This document shows positions 7,696 through 15,883 of a DNA stretch of 64,000 bases, one piece after another. The stretch's first letter is position 1, and every line of letters starts with the position of its first letter. The notes under the pieces are model-generated. The model saw only the letters and a program-made list of their open reading frames with translations. It did no database searches and was not told the origin of the DNA. The position numbers and the translations under genes were made by a program. Origin of the DNA: Pseudomonas sp. GOM7 (GTDB taxonomy: Bacteria > Pseudomonadota > Gammaproteobacteria > Pseudomonadales > Pseudomonadaceae); assembly GCF_026723825.1 (NCBI RefSeq), contig NZ_CP113519.1:2356001-2420000 (forward strand). The letters run 5' to 3'.

Positions 7696-9312
7696 TCAGA
7701 AACGCGCGACGCCGAAGCTGCTCTTTTTCAACGGCCGCAGGTTGGCCTCGGCGCAGATGTCCAGCAAAAAGCCCAGCAGCTTGCGCGTATCACGCGGGTC
7801 GATCAGGCCGTCGTCCCACAGGCTGGCGGTGCCGTACAGCGCCGTGGACTGGCTGTCGAGTTTTTGCGCGGTCACGGTTTCCAGCATGTCGAGCATCTTG
7901 GGGTCAGCTTCCTTGCCTTCCTTGGCGTGCTTTTCCTCGGTGACGATGCGCAGCACCTTGCCGGCTTGGGCGCCGCCCATCACAGCGGTGCGGCTGTTGG
8001 GCCAGGCGAAGATGAAGCGCGGATCCAGGCCTCTCCCGCACATGGCGTAGTTGCCGGCCCCATACGAGCCGCCGACCACTATGGTCAGCTTGGGTACCGT
8101 GGCGTTGGCCACGGCCTGGATCATCTTCGAGCCGTGCTTGATCACGCCGCTGCGCTCGGACTCGGTGCCGACCATGAAACCGGTGGTGTTGTGGAAGAAC
8201 AGGATCGGCGTGTTGCTCTGCTCGCAGAGCTGGATGAACTGCGCCGCCTTGGCCGCACCCTGCGGGGTGATCGGGCCGTTGTTGCCGATGAAGCCGCAGG
8301 CCTGGCCTTCGATCTGCAGGTGGCCGCAGACGGTCTGGCTGTCGAACTCGTTCTTGAAGTCGAGAAACGCCGAGCCATCGGCGATGCGCGCGATGATCTC
8401 GCGCACGTCGTAGGGCTTCTTGGCATCGGCCGGCACCAGGCCGAGCAGTTCCTCGGCCGGGTACAGCGGCTCGCGCCAGGTGCGTTTCTCACGTGCCGGT
8501 AGCTGCTGGTTCCACGGCAGCATGCCGACTATTTCGCGCGCCAAACGCACGCCATCGGCATCGTTCTCCGCCAGGTACTCGGCGGTGCCGGCGACCTGGG
8601 CGTGCATCTCGGCACCGCCGAGTTGCTCGTCGGTGGCGATCTCGCCGGTAGCGGCCTTGAGCAGAGGCGGGCCGGCGAGGAACATCTTGGCCTTGCCGCG
8701 TACCACCACCACATAGTCCGACAGGCCCGGCTGATAGGCCCCGCCGGCGGTGCTGGAGCCATGCACCACGGTGATCTGCGGCAGGCCCATGGCGGACATG
8801 CGCGCCTGGTTGGCGAAGCCGCGCGCGCCCTCAACGAAGATGTCGGCGGCGTAGTTGAGGTTGGCGCCACCGCTCTCGGCCAGGGTCACCACCGGCAGCT
8901 TGTTCTCGAAGGCGATCTGCTGCAGACGCAGGGATTTCTTCAGGCCGCTGGGGGAGATGGTGCCGCCCTTGATCGCGCTGTTGTTGGCGATCACCAGGCA
9001 GCGCACGCCGGCGATATAGCCGATGCCGGCGATCAGGCCGCCACCGGCCTGGCTGCCGTCCTTGTCGTCGTGCAGCTTGTAGCCGGCCAGCGAGGCCAGT
9101 TCGAGGAAGGGCGCGCCGGCATCGAGCAGCAGGTTGAGGCGTTCGCGCGGCAGCAACTGGCCGCGTTTGTCGAACTTGGCCTTGGCCTCCTGCGCCTTGT
9201 CCAGCACCTTCTGCTCCACGTCGCGGAAGGTCGCGATGGCTGCCAGCATGGCTTCGCGGTTCTGCGCGAAGGCTTCGCCATGGACGTCGATTTCCGATTG
9301 GATCACGGGCAT
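7696..9312 (-). CDS. atuC: Geranyl-CoA carboxylase beta subunit (carboxyltransferase)
   Basis: This 538-residue protein is a complete acyl-CoA carboxylase beta subunit with two crotonase-like carboxyltransferase halves. Visible marks are PRERLNLLLDAGAPFLELA near residue 54, ESGGANLNYAADIF near 146, GSSTAGGAYQPGLSDY near 184 and, in the C-terminal half, GNNGPITPQGAAKAAQFI and VGGSYGAGNYAMCGRG. With AtuF it should carboxylate cis-geranyl-CoA at the gamma-methyl group, opening the blocked beta position for further oxidation. Four bases separate it from the upstream atuB, so translation is probably coupled. The methylcrotonyl-CoA subunit LiuB is the main alternative. Confidence 0.88.
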   Translation of the reverse strand: MPVIQSEIDVHGEAFAQNREAMLAAIATFRDVEQKVLDKAQEAKAKFDKRGQLLPRERLNLLLDAGAPFLELASLAGYKLHDDKDGSQAGGGLIAGIGYIAGVRCLVIANNSAIKGGTISPSGLKKSLRLQQIAFENKLPVVTLAESGGANLNYAADIFVEGARGFANQARMSAMGLPQITVVHGSSTAGGAYQPGLSDYVVVVRGKAKMFLAGPPLLKAATGEIATDEQLGGAEMHAQVAGTAEYLAENDADGVRLAREIVGMLPWNQQLPAREKRTWREPLYPAEELLGLVPADAKKPYDVREIIARIADGSAFLDFKNEFDSQTVCGHLQIEGQACGFIGNNGPITPQGAAKAAQFIQLCEQSNTPILFFHNTTGFMVGTESERSGVIKHGSKMIQAVANATVPKLTIVVGGSYGAGNYAMCGRGLDPRFIFAWPNSRTAVMGGAQAGKVLRIVTEEKHAKEGKEADPKMLDMLETVTAQKLDSQSTALYGTASLWDDGLIDPRDTRKLLGFLLDICAEANLRPLKKSSFGVARF

Positions 9313-9316
9313 CGCC

Positions 9317-10186
9317 TTACTCCTGATCTTTCAGTACATCGGGCAGGTAGGCCCGATGGAAACCGTTGTAGGACTCGCTGTTTTTCGCCTTGCCCAGGGT
9401 CCAGGCACGGGTGCCCTGGCTGGCCGCACCATCGATGCGGATGGTGTTGCCGCTGATGAAATTGGCGCCGGGGCTGAGCAGGAAAACGATGGCCGCGGCC
9501 ACCTCGGACTCGCTGCCGATGCGTTGCAGCGGCACGTGATCCTTGAGGTTGCGGATCATGTTCTTCATCGACTCGGGGTAGGTGTCCATGCCGCTGGAGG
9601 CGATCCAGCCCGGCGCCACGGCGTTGACCCGCACGCCAGCATGGCCCCACTCGTAGGCGGCGGTCTTGGTGAAGTTCTCCATTCCCGCTCGCGCGGCGCC
9701 GGAATGGCCCATGCCGGGCATGCCGCCCCACATGTCGGCGAGCATGTTGACGATGGCACCGCCGTGCTTGCTCATGCTCTGCAGGAAGACTTCCTTGGCC
9801 ACCAGAAAGCCGCCCACCAGATTGGTGCGCACCACGGTCTCGAAGCCTTTCTGGTTGATGCCGATCAGCGGCGCGGGGAACTGGCCGCCAGCGTTGTTGA
9901 CCAGGTGATGGATGCGCCCGCGTTCCTCTATCACCGCAGCGACCATGGCCTTGACCGCGTCTTCGTCGCGGATGTCGCAGACCTGAAAGCTGGCGCTACC
10001 GCCATCTTCGATGATCTCGGCGCAGGTCTTTTCCAGTTTTTCCTGCTTGCGCCCGACCAGCACCACATGGGCGCCCAGGTGGGCCAGCTCGTGGGCCACG
10101 CAGCGACCGATGCCGCTGCCACCGCCGGTGACCAGAATGGTCTGGCCAGCGAAAAGTCCAGGTTTGAATACGGAGTCGTAGCTCAT
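9317..10186 (-). CDS. atuB: AtuB-like short-chain dehydrogenase
   Basis: The 289-residue SDR has TGGGSGIGRC near residue 20, NNAGGQFPAP near residue 101 and a catalytic tyrosine region carried by the segment after NMLADMWGGM. The classical YxxxK is not obvious there, which is seen in 2,4-dienoyl-CoA reductase-like SDRs. In the atu cluster AtuB is thought to act on a terpene alcohol/aldehyde or CoA intermediate, without firm proof. The A-rich stretch in front of its ATG is the best Hfq/Crc-type motif of the operon. Confidence 0.82.
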   Translation of the reverse strand: MSYDSVFKPGLFAGQTILVTGGGSGIGRCVAHELAHLGAHVVLVGRKQEKLEKTCAEIIEDGGSASFQVCDIRDEDAVKAMVAAVIEERGRIHHLVNNAGGQFPAPLIGINQKGFETVVRTNLVGGFLVAKEVFLQSMSKHGGAIVNMLADMWGGMPGMGHSGAARAGMENFTKTAAYEWGHAGVRVNAVAPGWIASSGMDTYPESMKNMIRNLKDHVPLQRIGSESEVAAAIVFLLSPGANFISGNTIRIDGAASQGTRAWTLGKAKNSESYNGFHRAYLPDVLKDQE

Positions 10187-10197
10187 TGTTCTTGTTG
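10187..10197 (-). promoter_or_regulatory. CA motif overlapping the atuB ribosome-binding site
   Basis: On the minus strand the bases just before the ATG read AACAAGAACA, and the A of the start codon completes AAnAAnAAnAA. It sits between the weak GGAC Shine-Dalgarno and the start codon. Hfq/Crc binding is inferred. Confidence 0.48.
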
Positions 10198-10248
10198 TCC
10201 TGAGTGGTACCGGTACGCGTAGCGCACCCTACGAAGCTGACTGATATT

Positions 10249-10295
10249 GGTGCGCGTAGCGCACCCTACGGGGTGTAGGGTGCGCTGTGCGCACC
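10249..10295. repeat. Back-to-back GTAGGGTGCGC palindromes in the atuA-atuB gap
   Basis: Two copies face each other (10249-10269 and 10275-10295), giving a long potential hairpin. A further partial copy lies at about 10213-10232. The right copy overlaps the 3' end of atuA. Confidence 0.75.
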
Positions 10296-12083
10296 ATTCA
10301 AGGTTTGCGCCAGCGCGCTGGGCACCGGCACCGGGAACTCCAGCAGTTGCTGGGCGAAAGCCTTGCCCTGCGGGTCGATACGCAGGCTGGCGACGCCGCC
10401 ACCACCCAGCGCGTTCTCCAGCAGGAAGTTGAGGCTTTGGCTGCCCGGCAGGTACCAGCGGCTGACGCGGCCCTGCTCGGTGTCCAGGGTATGCGCCATC
10501 CAGTTGGCCACGGCTTCGGGTGTCAACGCAGCGGCTATCCACGCCAGGTATTCGGGCTTTCTCGCCATCACGCCGATGTTGCTGTGGTTGCCCTTGTCGC
10601 CGGAGCGGGCCACGGCAAGACTGATCAACGGCACGGTGGCGTCGGCGTCGCCCATGGGGACGGGCAGAGCGGCTGGGGCATGAAGCTGTGCCGGGTCGAA
10701 GACATCGATCTGGGGCAGGGCGACCGGCTGGCGTTCGCCATCGATCTCGACGCTCAGGGCGCAGCTATTCTTGTCCACCAGGAAGCTGAACAGACGGATC
10801 ACCGGGTAGACGGTGGGGCGGCCGCCGACGATGCCGGTCAGGCCCGGTGCCATGCCGGTGGCGGCCTGGGCGATCTCGCGGGAGAAGAGGATCAGCGCCT
10901 CCTTCCTGGCATGCCGTGCGGCGATCTTCACCACTACCTCGCGGCTGTCCCGGCGCAGGCCTTGAGCGCCGTAAGTGGCCTCACTGCCGAGCAGCTCGAC
11001 GCTGACTTCCTGATAAGGGCTCCAGCCGCGCTCGGCGAACAGCTCTTCGGTCTTGTTGATGATCGCCTCGCTGACTCGTTCGGCCTTGGCCACGGCATCG
11101 ATGCCGGCGAGCAGGAAGCTTGCGGTGCAGCGGAAACCGTCCGGGTGCGTGGCGCTGACCTTGTACTGATCGGTGGGCGGCAGGCCGCGTGCGCCCTGGA
11201 GCTGCACGCGGTTGTCGCCGACCTGGCTCAGCTCGACCTGGGTGAAATCGCAGATCACGTCCGGCAGCAGATAGGCGCGCGGGTCACCGATCTCGTAGAG
11301 CATCTGCTCGCCAACGGTAAAAGGCGTGACCAAGCCGCCGGAACCCTCCGGCTTGGTCACGACGAAACGGCCATCGTCTTCGACTTCGACGATGGGGAAA
11401 CCGATGTGCTCGTAATCCGGCACGTCGCGCCAGTCGGTGAAGTTGCCGCCGGTGCACTGCGCGCCGCACTCGATGATGTGCCCGGCCAGCGCAGCCTGGG
11501 CCAGCTTGTCGTAGTCGCTCCAGGCCCAGCCGAACTCGTGCACCAGGGCGGCGCTGACCACCGCGCTGTCGACCACGCGACCGGTGATGACGATGTCGGC
11601 GCCTTGCTCGAGCGCGGCGACGATGCCGGGTGCGCCCAGGTAGGCGTTGACCGACACGCAGAAGGGCGGCAGCGGCGCGCCCGTGAACATCTCGCGGGTG
11701 CCGGCCTTGACCAGCTCGCCGAGCTTGAGCTGCAGGTTGTCGCCGTGCAGCACGGCGATCTTCAGTTGTACCCCGACCTGTTCGCAGGCGGCGCTCAGGG
11801 CGGCGGCGCAGGCCATCGGGTTGACCCCGCCGGCATTGCTGATGACGCGGATCTTCTTCGCCGCCAGTTCGCCCAGCAGCGGCGTGAGCACCTCGACGAA
11901 ATCGCGGGCGTAGCCGTCGTCAGGCTTCTTCATGCGGGCGCCGGCCATGATCGACATGGTGATCTCGGCCAGGTAGTCGAACACCAGGTAATCCAGTTCG
12001 GCGCCGCGAACGAGCTGGGCGGCAGCGGTGGAGGTGTCGCCCCAGAAGGCTGAGGCGCAGCCGATGCGTACGGTTTTACTCAT
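10266..12083 (-). CDS. atuA: AtuA, acyclic terpene utilisation protein (DUF1446-type)
   Basis: The 605-residue protein begins [18 protein letters not shown], as in AtuA-family proteins, and has [12 protein letters not shown] near residue 83 and a conserved C-terminal AtuA-like domain ([22 protein letters not shown] near residue 505). The biochemical role is unresolved in the literature I know, although the gene is needed for growth on citronellol. It is the first gene of the operon and its promoter region carries the operator pair described below. The ATG at 12083 is chosen by family similarity; a second in-frame ATG at 12104 adds seven residues. Neither has a strong Shine-Dalgarno. Confidence 0.88.
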   Translation of the reverse strand: MSKTVRIGCASAFWGDTSTAAAQLVRGAELDYLVFDYLAEITMSIMAGARMKKPDDGYARDFVEVLTPLLGELAAKKIRVISNAGGVNPMACAAALSAACEQVGVQLKIAVLHGDNLQLKLGELVKAGTREMFTGAPLPPFCVSVNAYLGAPGIVAALEQGADIVITGRVVDSAVVSAALVHEFGWAWSDYDKLAQAALAGHIIECGAQCTGGNFTDWRDVPDYEHIGFPIVEVEDDGRFVVTKPEGSGGLVTPFTVGEQMLYEIGDPRAYLLPDVICDFTQVELSQVGDNRVQLQGARGLPPTDQYKVSATHPDGFRCTASFLLAGIDAVAKAERVSEAIINKTEELFAERGWSPYQEVSVELLGSEATYGAQGLRRDSREVVVKIAARHARKEALILFSREIAQAATGMAPGLTGIVGGRPTVYPVIRLFSFLVDKNSCALSVEIDGERQPVALPQIDVFDPAQLHAPAALPVPMGDADATVPLISLAVARSGDKGNHSNIGVMARKPEYLAWIAAALTPEAVANWMAHTLDTEQGRVSRWYLPGSQSLNFLLENALGGGGVASLRIDPQGKAFAQQLLEFPVPVPSALAQTLNGAHSAPYTP

Positions 12084-12124
12084 TGGAATTGGCCCGTGAC
12101 ACATTGAGAAGGTGAGACGACATT

Positions 12125-12199
12125 ACCAAGCAAGCGCTTGGTTGAAAAGTGGTGAAAGAGGGCAGATCAGCCAAAAATGCGCCCAAGCGCTTGCTTGGT
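12125..12199. promoter_or_regulatory. AtuR operator pair in the atuA-atuR divergent region
   Basis: ACCAAGCAAGCGCTTGG at 12125-12141 and its exact reverse complement CCAAGCGCTTGCTTGGT at 12183-12199 form a 17-bp perfect inverted repeat with 41 bp between the arms. P. aeruginosa AtuR is known to bind two 13-bp inverted repeats about 40 bp apart in the same position. Each arm also contains the palindrome CAAGCGCTTG. The pair lies between the two divergent start codons, as expected for a repressor that controls both promoters. Confidence 0.85.
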
Positions 12200-12303
12200 C
12201 GACTGGTGGCGCATACATTTCATCAATGCAGACAAGCAGTTGCCGGCAGCATGAAGAATTCATCAGAACAATCGCCGGCAGGTTCATCAGGGGAGAAGTC
12301 AGC

Positions 12304-12927
12304 GTGGACGAACACAGCGCCCAGGCCGTGATGCAGGAGTTGGTTACCAGCGGCCAGGTCACCGACCCGGACAGTGCCCGTGGCAAGCTGTTGCAGATGG
12401 CCGCCCACCTGTTCCGCAGCAAGGGTTACGAGCGCACCACGGTACGTGATCTGGCCAGTGCCATTGGCATCCAGTCGGGCAGCATCTTTCACCACTTCAA
12501 GAGCAAGGACGAAATCCTGCGCGCCGTGATGGAGGAGACCATCGTCTACAACACGGCGCTGATGCGCGCTGCGCTGGCCTCGGCGCAGGGCACCCGCGAG
12601 CGCCTGCTGGCGCTGATCCGCTGCGAGCTGCAGTCGATCATGGGCGGCACCGGTGAGGCCATGGCGGTGCTGGTGTACGAGTGGCGCTCGCTGTCCGAGC
12701 AGGGGCAGGCACAGATTCTGGCCCTGCGCGACACTTATGAGCAGCTCTGGTTGCAGGTGCTGGGCGAGGCGCGTGAGGCTGGCTATTTCAAGGGCGACCC
12801 TTTCATCCAGCGGCGGTTTCTCACCGGCGCCTTGAGTTGGACCAATACCTGGTTCCGTCCGCAGGGGCCGATGAGCCTGGATCAGTTGGCCGAAGAGGCG
12901 CTGTCGCTGGTGTGCAAGGGCGGCTAG
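12304..12927 (+). CDS. atuR: AtuR, TetR-family repressor of the atu operon
   Basis: The product is a 207-residue TetR regulator. The helix-turn-helix covers about residues 26-66 (AAHLFRSKGYERTTVRDLA, then SGSIFHHFKSKDEIL). The C-terminal ligand domain is helical. I chose the GTG at 12304 because AGGGGAGAAGTC precedes it and TetR proteins rarely have long N-terminal tails. The ATG at 12226 is a less likely start, and the ORF opening at 12112 would overlap the operators. It should repress atuA and itself until a terpene-derived acyl-CoA is present. One operator-like site far away, at 47601-47618, may extend its regulon. Confidence 0.85.
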   Translation: MDEHSAQAVMQELVTSGQVTDPDSARGKLLQMAAHLFRSKGYERTTVRDLASAIGIQSGSIFHHFKSKDEILRAVMEETIVYNTALMRAALASAQGTRERLLALIRCELQSIMGGTGEAMAVLVYEWRSLSEQGQAQILALRDTYEQLWLQVLGEAREAGYFKGDPFIQRRFLTGALSWTNTWFRPQGPMSLDQLAEEALSLVCKGG

Positions 12928-13144
12928 CCAGAGCGCGCCCAAAGACGCCTCGCCCAGGAGCCGAGCTGCGCTCGACGACTTGGCGCGCAGGTGCCTGATT
13001 GCGGAATTTGCACGCAACACGACTCAAGATATTCGTCCTCGGCCGATATACCCATCATCTTGGGGCGGACGTACGGTCGGATCACAGGTGCAAACGGAGG
13101 ATGCGAGGCAAGGGAGTCTGCTGTGGCTGTACCTGTATCCGCTC

Positions 13145-13945
13145 GTGAGTAAGGGGGCGGGGTTGCGTGCATTGCTCGCGGTGGTCGTATGTGCCTGTCT
13201 GGCGCTGCCTTCCTGGCTCGAAGCCAGCCAGGAAGTGCGGGTGGGCGGCTACGACTTCCCTCCCTACCTGTTCCGGCCCGAGCGCAACGAGCCGCAAGGC
13301 CTCACGGTAGAGGTGCTGGAGTTGCTCAATCGCCTGCAGGGGGACTACCACTTCGTGTTGGTGCCCACGGCGGCGGGCCGACGCTATCGTGACCTGGCCG
13401 CTGGCCGCTTCGATCTGATGCTGTTCGAGTCCAGCCGCTGGGGCTGGCAGGATACGCCGCACATCACCCTGGAGCTGCCGGTATGGGAGGCCGAGGTCTA
13501 TGTGGCCTTGCGCGTTCCCGGGCGGGGCCAGGACTACTTCGCGGATTTGTCGGACAAGCGCATGGCGTTGCACCGTGGCTTCCATTACGGTTTCGCCGGG
13601 TTCAATGCCGATCCGGATATCCTGCGCAGCCATTTCGATGCGCAGATGACCTATTCCCATGACAGCAATCTGCGCATGCTGCTCTTGCGACGTGCCGATG
13701 TGGCCGTCGTCACGCGTTCCTACCTGCAGCTATTTGCCGAGCGCAACCCGGGCGACATGGAGCGCCTGTTGGTTGCCACGCACCCCGATCAGCGTTATCG
13801 ACATCAGGTGCTGCTGCGCCCTGGCGGGCTGCCCGGCGAAGCACGCACGCGAGTACTGCTGGGGCAGTTGGTGGCCGAACCCGCTTTCGCGAAACTCTTG
13901 CATCGCTATCACCTGCAACTCGCCAGCAAGGTCGATAAAGAATGA
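13145..13945 (+). CDS. Periplasmic solute-binding-protein-3-like protein, copy 1
   Basis: About 266 residues with a signal peptide (LRALLAVVVCACLALPSWLEA) followed by VRVGGYDFPPYLF, a start typical of extracellular solute-binding family 3. It has the shared segment HRGFHYGFAGFNADP near residue 140 and SHDSNLRMLL near 172. A nearly parallel gene follows 73 bp downstream. The start is uncertain: no candidate has a good ribosome-binding site, and I chose the GTG at 13145 because it gives a clean signal peptide. No transporter or sensor gene is adjacent, so the ligand and partner are unknown. Confidence 0.72.
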   Translation: MSKGAGLRALLAVVVCACLALPSWLEASQEVRVGGYDFPPYLFRPERNEPQGLTVEVLELLNRLQGDYHFVLVPTAAGRRYRDLAAGRFDLMLFESSRWGWQDTPHITLELPVWEAEVYVALRVPGRGQDYFADLSDKRMALHRGFHYGFAGFNADPDILRSHFDAQMTYSHDSNLRMLLLRRADVAVVTRSYLQLFAERNPGDMERLLVATHPDQRYRHQVLLRPGGLPGEARTRVLLGQLVAEPAFAKLLHRYHLQLASKVDKE

Positions 13946-14018
13946 TGAATTCATCGGGTTGGTCAGGTTTCTCGACTAGGCTATTTGCCATGGCCATAAG
14001 GCTTTAAGGGGAGAGGGA

Positions 14019-14837
14019 ATGTTCTATTCAGGGCATTACAAGCGGTTGCTGGGGGGGCTGCTGGGCCTGCTGTTTGCTGCTTGTCTGAGCGCGGCTGAAA
14101 CCATTCGAGTGGGCGCTGCACATTTCCCGCCTTACGTAACCAAGGTTGATTTGCAGGAGGCCAGCGGTTTGCTCCCGCAATTGCTGGAAGCGCTGAACCG
14201 TGAGCAGGCCGATTACCGATTCATCATGCTGCCGACCGCCATCGTGCGGCGTTTTGGCGATCTGCAGCGTGGGCGTATCGACATGGCGATCTTCGAGAAT
14301 CCCGAATGGGGTTGGCAGGGTATCGAGGCGGATGTGGTGGACATGGGCCTGGAGGACGCGGAGTTGTTCGTGGCGCGGCAAGAAGCCGAGCGTGGCCAGG
14401 AGTATTTCGCGCAACTGGCCGGCAAGCGCCTGGCGCTCTACCGGGGTTACCACTACGGTTTTGCCGATTTCAATAGCGACCCGGAGTACCTCAGCCGCAC
14501 CTTCAATGCCAATCTCGGCCATTCCCATGACAGCAACCTGCTGATGGTGCTGCGGGGGCGAGCCGATATCGCTCTGGTCACTCGATCCAACCTCTATGAC
14601 TTCATCGCGCGTAACGGTGACAAGCTCGATCAGTTGCTGATATCGGAGCGGGTCGATCAGGTCTATCGCCATCACGCGCTGATTCGTCGGGGCGCGCCGA
14701 TCAGCGCGGTGCAGTTCGCCGAATTGCTCGAACGGCTCCGACAGAAGGGAGAGCTGGCACGTATCTTCGACCCCTACCAGATTGCCGTCAGGCCAGTCGC
14801 AGAGGATAGCTCAGCAGCAGGAACTGGGTCAGATTGA
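14019..14837 (+). CDS. Periplasmic solute-binding-protein-3-like protein, copy 2
   Basis: The 272-residue protein has a signal peptide ending about SAAET, then IRVGAAHFPPYV. It shares RGYHYGFADFNSDP and SHDSNLLMVL with the upstream gene, so the two are tandem paralogues from an old duplication. GGGGAGAGGG stands in front of the ATG. Its last 50 bp overlap, tail to tail, the end of the CPBP protease gene on the other strand. Ligand unknown; both proteins look like stand-alone periplasmic binding proteins rather than part of an ABC operon. Confidence 0.75.
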   Translation: MFYSGHYKRLLGGLLGLLFAACLSAAETIRVGAAHFPPYVTKVDLQEASGLLPQLLEALNREQADYRFIMLPTAIVRRFGDLQRGRIDMAIFENPEWGWQGIEADVVDMGLEDAELFVARQEAERGQEYFAQLAGKRLALYRGYHYGFADFNSDPEYLSRTFNANLGHSHDSNLLMVLRGRADIALVTRSNLYDFIARNGDKLDQLLISERVDQVYRHHALIRRGAPISAVQFAELLERLRQKGELARIFDPYQIAVRPVAEDSSAAGTGSD

Positions 14838-15576
14838 GCGCCCCGTGCAGGGCGATGGCCGCGCTCAGGCGACCCGTGCAATGGAAGGCCAGGCCATAAC
14901 CCAGCCCGGCCAGGGTGGCCACCAGGGCGAATGCCGGGCTGAATGGCAGGTGCGCGGCACCGAACAGCCCGGCCGTGAGCAGCAGCCCCGGCCATTGCCC
15001 CAGGCGCTGGATCAGCATGGGCTGCAGCAGGCCGCGAAACAGCAGCTCTTCGGCCAGCACCGCGACGCCCAGATTGACTGCCAGCCAGAGCAGCAGGTCT
15101 TGCGGCCATTTGGGCTGCCAGGCCACCACGCCCAATAACCAGGCCAGGCTAGGCGCCAGCAACAGCGTTGCCATGGCTATCGGCCAAGCGTGCAGCCTGC
15201 CAGCCGCTTTCCGTTCGTCGCGCCCAGCCCACCAGGCCAGCAGCGCCGCACCGACCAGTGCCTTGTCCCAGGACAGACGCAAGGCATAGGGCGGTGCGTC
15301 CGGGCTGATCTGCCGGGCGGGCCAGAGCTCGGTAGGGCGGAAACCGGGGAGCAGGTGGGCGGCAAGGGCAATGCCCAGGGCCAGTACCAGCAGTTGCCAG
15401 AAGGGGGCGGGCAGCAGGCGTTGACCGGCAAGCACCAGGGCGATGAAGGCGGCCCCCAGTAGCAGGCCGGGGAGGGTGATGGCCTCGATGGCGTAACCGA
15501 ATGCCAGCACCAGAGCCGGCAGCAGCAGGCGCAGGTGCAAGGCCATGCCGCCGGCCGGCGTCGTCGGGCGGTTCAA
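14788..15576 (-). CDS. CPBP-family intramembrane glutamic endopeptidase
   Basis: About 262 residues with seven or eight hydrophobic segments. The CPBP (CAAX protease/bacteriocin-processing) motif EELLFRG lies near residue 176, and the later motifs FGAAHLPF and ALHGALN supply the expected histidines. The TTG at 15576 is preferred over the ATG at 15546, because TTGA overlaps the stop codon of the upstream DUF2897 gene and the later ATG has no ribosome-binding site. Its substrate is unknown. It may act on prenylated, secreted or signalling peptides, as known for some family members. Confidence 0.75.
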   Translation of the reverse strand: MNRPTTPAGGMALHLRLLLPALVLAFGYAIEAITLPGLLLGAAFIALVLAGQRLLPAPFWQLLVLALGIALAAHLLPGFRPTELWPARQISPDAPPYALRLSWDKALVGAALLAWWAGRDERKAAGRLHAWPIAMATLLLAPSLAWLLGVVAWQPKWPQDLLLWLAVNLGVAVLAEELLFRGLLQPMLIQRLGQWPGLLLTAGLFGAAHLPFSPAFALVATLAGLGYGLAFHCTGRLSAAIALHGALNLTQFLLLSYPLRLA

Positions 15577-15740
15577 CGTTCGCGGGCGTCCTTGGCGTCT
15601 TGCTCGGCATTGCGTTCATGGATGCGCTTGAGCTGCTCCTCGCTCAACGGCAACTTCTTCGCCGTGTCGCGCAGCATCAGCAGGCTGCCGAGGATGGAGC
15701 CCAAGGCCAGGATCAGGATGAGCCAGGCGTACCAGGGCAT
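15573..15740 (-). CDS. DUF2897 small membrane protein
   Basis: This 55-residue gene is easy to miss. It starts MPWYAWLILILALGSILGSL, a single transmembrane helix, followed by a charged tail rich in E, K and R (LSEEQLKRIHERNAEQDA). This is the pattern of the Pseudomonas DUF2897 family. AAGAGGACG lies eight bases before the ATG. The stop codon overlaps the TTG start of the CPBP protease gene as TTGA, so the two are probably translationally coupled. Function unknown. Confidence 0.72.
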   Translation of the reverse strand: MPWYAWLILILALGSILGSLLMLRDTAKKLPLSEEQLKRIHERNAEQDAKDARER

Positions 15741-15883
15741 GATGGCGTCCTCTTGTCGGTGGAGTGTTCACCATACCTGCTGGACGCGGCCTTGTCAGGC
15801 GCGGCAGATCCAGATGTTTGTCACATGGTGGCAACTTGATGCTGCTTGAATGACGGCTTCCGCATTCAGGGAGAGACCGCCCC

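Noticed and set aside
3499..9312. Leucine/isovalerate (liu) operon instead of atu
   Set aside because: The enzymes are related, but atuA, the TetR-type divergent gene and the AtuR-like operator pair are hallmarks of atu; liu clusters have a MerR regulator and a lyase gene.
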